Part shown: in pieces, positions 22,317-25,767 of the stretch
How the letters are laid out: each line of letters begins with the position of its first letter
Position numbering within the stretch: the stretch's first letter is position 1
Source: CAVHIG01 sp963636105
GTDB lineage: Bacteria; Bacillota; Clostridia; Peptostreptococcales; Anaerovoracaceae
Length of the DNA stretch: 25,767 bases
Direction of reading: 5' to 3'
Assembly: GCA_963636105.1 (NCBI GenBank)
Contig: CAVHIG010000023.1
Location: 1 to 25,767 of the forward strand
Translations under genes and position numbers: made by a program
The notes under the pieces: model-generated
What the model was told of the DNA's origin: nothing
Databases searched by the model: none
Seen by the model: only the letters and a program-made list of their open reading frames with translations

Positions 22317-22433
22317 CTAATACCCGGCCGTTTCCTTAATCACCTTAGCAGCCTCCTTCAGGAGAGACCATGGAATATTGAGCGCCGGCAAAAGTCTTAC
22401 ACTGTCCTTTGCGGTTTTGAAGCTAAAAACATT
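22317..22433 (-). pseudogene. Remnant C-terminus of an acetylornithine aminotransferase-like gene
   Basis: The minus strand reads NVFSFKTAKDSVRLLPALNI, then PWSLLKEAAKVIKETAGY and a stop at 22317-22319. The word VRLLPALNI followed by a short amphipathic helix is how class-III aminotransferases of the ArgD type end. Upstream, past 22433, the similarity stops at once and a terminator for the next gene lies across it. No start codon or RBS fits, so this is the tail of a deleted gene. Identification rests on about 39 codons. Confidence 0.6.
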
Positions 22434-22462
22434 CCGCTTAGTGAGATGGGGCTGCTTCCCTG

Positions 22463-22508
22463 AAATAAAAAACCTCCCACACACAGAAATCCGCGTGTGG
22501 GAGGTTTT
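22463..22508 (-). terminator. Terminator of the DUF4143 ATPase gene
   Basis: On the minus strand AAAACCTCCCACAC and GTGTGGGAGGTTTT make a 14 bp stem ending in six Ts. It lies nine bases after the stop codon. On the plus strand the T-run is only four, so termination of tex-HAD read-through is also possible but weaker. Confidence 0.92.
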
Positions 22509-22516
22509 AAAATCAG

Positions 22517-23872
22517 CTATTTTAGTATGCCGGGATCAAAACGGTAAATCATATCAGCAGGAAGGCTTTCCTTTTGCAAAAACATCAGCATATATATTGG
22601 GTAATACGTGACTCTGTCTGCGCATTTTAGATTTTCGTTGGTGAAAACATATGCGTACGGTATATCGTAATCTGTATTTGCCAAGACATTATTTAGGGCC
22701 GCATGCTTTGTGTAATCCTTTCCGGATTTTATCTCTATAGGCAAAGTATTGCCCTTGTATTCTATCAAAAAGTCGAGCTCGCCCTGTTTTTTGCTGTTGA
22801 AATAGTAGAGCTCAAAGCCGTGAGCCTTCAGCTCTTGTGCCGCTACATTTTCATATATTGATCCGAAATTTATATTTTTTTCGCGATTCAATATTTTTAT
22901 TTGTACTCCGTCCATGTACATAGATGCCAGTAATCCCACATCGCTCATGAAGAGTTTAAAAAGGTTCTTGGATTTTGAGAGCATGAGCGGAGTTGTAGGC
23001 TCATCCACGCAAAATACAGGAAGTGCTACACCTGCTTCCTTGAGCCAGAGGAAGCTTCCGCTTATTTTGGAGAATCTGAAATTTTCATTTAAATTTTTCA
23101 GAATAAAGCGCTTGTTTTTAGCATTCAGCTCGCTTGGAATAAGCATGAAAATATCCTCGATATAAAGCTTATGCTCGGGGTCGTACTTCGCAATGTCCTT
23201 TTTATATAATGTGACAATTGATTGCTGAATATGCACTACCTCTCGAAGGTTGTTTGTCTGTAGATATTGCTCTACAGCCGCGGGCATTCCGCCGACTATA
23301 AGATAAAGGCGAAATAGCTCCATCATTTTTTCGTGGATAAGCTGATCCAAGGGTCTCTTTTCTATAAAAGATTCTCTGATGAGATCTAAAATTTGTGGTG
23401 AGACTTTATTGGCAAGTGCAAATTCTTCAAAATCAAGAGGATACATTTCTACAATATCCATATAGCCTACAGGGACCGAGCGAATATCTTTAAGCTCGAC
23501 TCCAAGCAGTGAGCCGCTCAGGACATAGCGATAGCTACCCTCTTCAACTAAAAACTTCACTGCGGTTACGATTTCCTTACATTCTTGCACTTCATCCAAA
23601 AAGATGAGAGTGTCTCCCGGTATGAAATCGCCTTCAGCAATAAGTGAAAGTCTTAGCAAAAAATCTTTTGTGTCGCTTGCATTTTCGAAAAGCTCCCTGG
23701 CATTGTAATTTTCCAATAGATTGATTTCTATAAAAGAATGAAAATTTTTCCTGCCGAAGTCACGAATGCTGTAAGTCTTGCCTACCTGTCTTGCTCCTGT
23801 GATGAGCAAGGCTTTTTTGTTTGTATCATGCAGAAAGTGTTGTAATGTGGTCTCAATTTTGCGATTTAGCAT
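22517..23872 (-). CDS. AAA ATPase with DUF4143 C-terminal domain
   Basis: The 451-residue protein of the widespread AAA_14/DUF4143 family has an unknown role. It shows Walker A ITGARQVGKTYS (24-35), Walker B LIFLDEVQE (89-97), sensor YVLSGSLLG (116-124), the linker segment GGMPAAVEQYL (194-204) and a C-terminal fold with GELDFLIEYKGNTLPIEIKSG. In that segment D367, E380 and K382 form a PD-(D/E)XK-like D...ExK pattern. The start is ATG 23872 with AGGAGG ten bases upstream. Base composition is visibly more AT-rich than in the neighbours. The gene lies beside a lost aminotransferase gene and an assembly gap, consistent with horizontal gain. It appears monocistronic. Confidence 0.9.
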   Translation of the reverse strand: MLNRKIETTLQHFLHDTNKKALLITGARQVGKTYSIRDFGRKNFHSFIEINLLENYNARELFENASDTKDFLLRLSLIAEGDFIPGDTLIFLDEVQECKEIVTAVKFLVEEGSYRYVLSGSLLGVELKDIRSVPVGYMDIVEMYPLDFEEFALANKVSPQILDLIRESFIEKRPLDQLIHEKMMELFRLYLIVGGMPAAVEQYLQTNNLREVVHIQQSIVTLYKKDIAKYDPEHKLYIEDIFMLIPSELNAKNKRFILKNLNENFRFSKISGSFLWLKEAGVALPVFCVDEPTTPLMLSKSKNLFKLFMSDVGLLASMYMDGVQIKILNREKNINFGSIYENVAAQELKAHGFELYYFNSKKQGELDFLIEYKGNTLPIEIKSGKDYTKHAALNNVLANTDYDIPYAYVFTNENLKCADRVTYYPIYMLMFLQKESLPADMIYRFDPGILK

Positions 23873-23914
23873 GCGGGTGAACCTCCTATAACTGGCCTGC
23901 TTACGGTTTTCCAA

Positions 23915-24005
23915 NNNNNNNNNNNNNNNNNNNNNNNNNNNNNNNNNNNNNNNNNNNNNNNNNNNNNNNNNNNNNNNNNNNNNNNNNNNNNNNNNNNNNN
24001 NNNNN
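23915..24005. other. Assembly gap (91 Ns)
   Basis: The bases are unknown. Both edges of the gap carry the same eight bases, TTTTCCAA (23907-23914 and 24006-24013). The gap separates the DUF4143 gene and its RBS from the 3' end of the phosphohexomutase, so the promoter of the former is probably inside it. Confidence 0.98.
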
Positions 24006-24023
24006 TTTTCCAATTCGGCAGGC

Positions 24024-25706
24024 TCAGAGCTTTGATATGTCCAGTTCTTCAAACTGCGCGAGGAAGGGACGGAGCTTTTCTGCGATCACCGCTACGCCGC
24101 CTTCTATGTTTGACTCGATATTGAGAGGCATGATAGGGTCGTGCAAGGATTTTCTGAGCAGACACCAGCCATCGCCCGCATCCGCCGCGAATTTTATGCG
24201 TACTCCCTCGTAGTTTGGATCTACAAGGCTCATCCCGGAAGCTCCCTCTTTCCCGGAAGCTCCCTTCTCCTCAGAAGCTCCCTTTTTCGCGGAAACGTCG
24301 CAGTTTCCGCCGCTTTCGCAGTTTCCGCAGTCAGCCGAGGCCCAGCTTCTAAGCTTTTCGAGGACGTCATCGCCGTAGCTTGCAAAATCAGCAGCCTTTA
24401 TCGGGAAGCGCACCTCCCTTGCTTCGAGAGGCTCCTCAAGCTCTGCGATCACGCTGTCAAGAGTCTTATTTTCGCGGGCGAGGAGAGCGGCCTTGATGAC
24501 GATTTTTGTAGCGAGATAAGCGCCGTCGTCCAGGAAATAATTCTCCGCGAAGGCTGCGTGACCGGAGGTTTCGATGGCGAGCTGGCTGTCGATTCCGGCA
24601 TTGTTGAGCTCTATGGATTTATTTATTACATTTTTGTAGCCGCGCATGTAGCGAAGGTGCTTGCAGCCGAGCCTTTGCTCGATGAAGGCGCTGAGCTGGT
24701 CGCTTGTGATGCTGTCCGTGACGATTGTGGTGCCCGGATGTGACTCGCAGGCGAGAGCCGCGGCCATTGCAACTATGCCATTTCTGGCTATTTCACGGCC
24801 CTGACCGTCTACCGCGGCGGAGCGATCCACGTCTGTGTCGAAGATAAGGCCAAAATCCGCGCCTGTTTTGAGAACCTGCGCGCTGATGGCTTCCATGGCC
24901 TTCTTGTCCTCCGGATTTGGGGCGTGATTTGGGAAATGCCCGTCCGGCTCCAAAAATTGGCTGCCGGAGACATCCGCGCCGAGAGGAGCAAGGACCTCGC
25001 TCGCGTAAAATCCGCCGTTTCCATTGCCGGCGTCTACGACGATTTTCAGACCGGAAAGCGGCTTTTCGGATGCGCCCTGTCTTGCATCTGCGCTCGCGGA
25101 AACGGCGTCTGTTATGAGCTTGCGAAGGTGCGCGGTGTATGTCTTCATGAGCGGGCAAGCGGAAATGGCCTCGGCCGGAGCTTTTGAAGTCGCTGGCTCC
25201 GAAAGTTTCTCTGCCGAAGTCGCAGTAGCAGATACTTCCTGTGTCGAAGTCGAGGCTTCAGAAAACGTCTCCGCATATGCGATGATCTGCTTTATATCGC
25301 TTTTATTCAGGCCGCCGTCCGGGGCGAAATACTTGAAACCGTTGCGATTCCAAGGTAGATGGCTTGCTGTCACCATGATGGCGCCGTCACACTTATATTC
25401 CGGGAAAACGGTGGACATGTACATGGCCGGAGTGGAGGCAAGGCCGCAGTCAAGGGCGGCTGCGCCTGCGCTTGCAATCTCTTCCAAAGCGAAGCTTGAG
25501 AGCGCGGCTCCGGAAAGCCTTGAATCCCGGCCTACCGCGATTTTGAGAGAATCTGCAGGCTTTGAAGACTTTTCTGAAAGCCAGCGCACAAAGCCCTTTG
25601 TAAGAAGTCGCGCCGCTTCTTCTGTAAGATTGGGATTCTCGCCCTCGATACCAGCCAGGGCGATACCGCGTATATCACTACCGTTTTGCAATTTCTTTAA
25701 ATCCAT
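24024..25706 (-). CDS. Phosphoglucomutase/phosphomannomutase (alpha-D-phosphohexomutase)
   Basis: The enzyme interconverts hexose 1- and 6-phosphates through a phosphoserine. Of 560 residues, visible motifs are GSDIRGIA (9-16), the active serine in TASHLPWNRNGFKYF (S115), the metal loop FDTDVDRSA (D290, D292, D294), the sugar-binding ETSGHAAF (379-386) and a C-terminal phosphate-binding domain (VDPNYEGVRIKF). Whether glucose or mannose is preferred cannot be told. Family members of this type have about 500 residues. The excess lies in two low-complexity stretches, about 149-183 (Ala/Ser/Thr/Glu) and about 458-492 (Cys/Gly/Asn, then a GAS repeat). The RBS AAAGG is 11 bases upstream. The promoter seems to be the end of another structured element at the window edge. 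Confidence 0.92.
   Translation of the reverse strand: MDLKKLQNGSDIRGIALAGIEGENPNLTEEAARLLTKGFVRWLSEKSSKPADSLKIAVGRDSRLSGAALSSFALEEIASAGAAALDCGLASTPAMYMSTVFPEYKCDGAIMVTASHLPWNRNGFKYFAPDGGLNKSDIKQIIAYAETFSEASTSTQEVSATATSAEKLSEPATSKAPAEAISACPLMKTYTAHLRKLITDAVSASADARQGASEKPLSGLKIVVDAGNGNGGFYASEVLAPLGADVSGSQFLEPDGHFPNHAPNPEDKKAMEAISAQVLKTGADFGLIFDTDVDRSAAVDGQGREIARNGIVAMAAALACESHPGTTIVTDSITSDQLSAFIEQRLGCKHLRYMRGYKNVINKSIELNNAGIDSQLAIETSGHAAFAENYFLDDGAYLATKIVIKAALLARENKTLDSVIAELEEPLEAREVRFPIKAADFASYGDDVLEKLRSWASADCGNCESGGNCDVSAKKGASEEKGASGKEGASGMSLVDPNYEGVRIKFAADAGDGWCLLRKSLHDPIMPLNIESNIEGGVAVIAEKLRPFLAQFEELDISKL
24231..24335 (-). repeat. Repeat-rich in-frame insertion in the phosphohexomutase
   Basis: The tract holds GCGGAAAC with GCAGTTTCCGC (24289-24310), a second CGCAGTTTCC (24317-24326), and three copies of a GGAGCTTC word (24238-24282), read on the minus strand as ADCGNCESGGNCDVSAKKGA followed by GAS repeats. 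It lies in the last linker, before the C-terminal domain. Confidence 0.6.
25158..25262 (-). repeat. Second low-complexity insertion in the phosphohexomutase
   Basis: On the plus strand the word GAAGTCG recurs three times in about 85 bases. The encoded ASTSTQEVSATATSAEKLSE, then PATSKAPAEA, has no place in the conserved domain I-II junction. Confidence 0.5.
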
Positions 25707-25744
25707 ATTATCTATAACCTTTCTTTTTTCTGCTTCGATTTTAT

Positions 25745-25767
25745 ATAAGTTTGTAAAAGTATAGTTT
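25745..25767 (-). repeat. Right edge of another structured element, cut by the window end
   Basis: On the minus strand the window's last bases read AAACTATACTTTTACAAA, identical over 18 bases to the right end of copy B (6367-6384). The body would lie beyond 25767. TATACT (25763-25758) would be the -10 box for the phosphohexomutase. Confidence 0.6.

Noticed and set aside
22517..24052. Reading of the DUF4143 gene extended through the gap into the phosphohexomutase tail
   Set aside because: The extension passes through unknown bases. The ATG at 23872 has a good RBS and gives the normal family length.

Overview
The window looks like chromosomal DNA of an anaerobic member of the Bacillota, class Clostridia, probably close to Lachnospiraceae. 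The basis is strong AGGAGG-type ribosome binding sites, an S-box (SAM-I) riboswitch, a frameshifted prfB, sigma-A type promoters, heavy use of AGA/AGG/ATA codons, and the gene set itself (metK, lysC, secA, tex, azlCD, an Rrf2 regulator next to cysK). This placement is inference. Most genes are housekeeping genes. Gene order is a patchwork of short operons on both strands.

Layout. 254-790: decayed AAA-ATPase-like/PD-(D/E)XK gene. 883-1704: proC. 2277-3077: YoaK-like (DUF1275) membrane protein. 3196-6094: promoter, SAM-I riboswitch with a terminator platform, metK and an aspartate kinase, so SAM may control both the first step of the aspartate family and SAM synthesis. 6423-10302: three-gene MacB/LolD-like ABC system (ATPase, secreted and anchored CARDB-like protein, FtsX-type permease). 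10310-11398: rplM-rpsI between a promoter and a strong terminator. 11406-12943 (minus): Rrf2 regulator and cysK, with a consensus promoter and an overlapping inverted-repeat operator candidate. 13122-14239 (minus): azlCD. 14842-18902: secA and prfB (+1 programmed frameshift). 19125-22306: tex and a HAD phosphatase. 22317-22433 (minus): apparent tail of a lost aminotransferase gene. 22517-23872 (minus): AT-rich DUF4143 ATPase. 23915-24005: assembly gap. 24024-25706 (minus): phosphohexomutase.

The most unusual content lies between genes. A dispersed structured element (full form about 250 bp) occurs upstream of the YoaK-like gene, the ABC operon, secA and, shortened, tex. A minimal inverted copy precedes the riboswitch, and the start of another copy seems to be cut by the window's right edge upstream of the phosphohexomutase. 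Its ends form a 12-13 bp inverted repeat (GAAGATTTGGGG/CCCCAAATCTTC) with compensatory changes between copies. Full copies are followed at once by a sigma-A promoter with an exact 17 bp spacer, directed into the neighbouring gene. I read it as a non-autonomous, promoter-carrying repeat family. I cannot tell from this window whether it is already named.

A second family of short repeats is built on GGAAACTGCG, often as the palindrome GGAAACTGCGCAGTTTCC. It lies between genes and also, in frame, inside proC, tex and the phosphohexomutase, with a related tract in prfB, where it coincides with low-complexity stretches that look like insertions.
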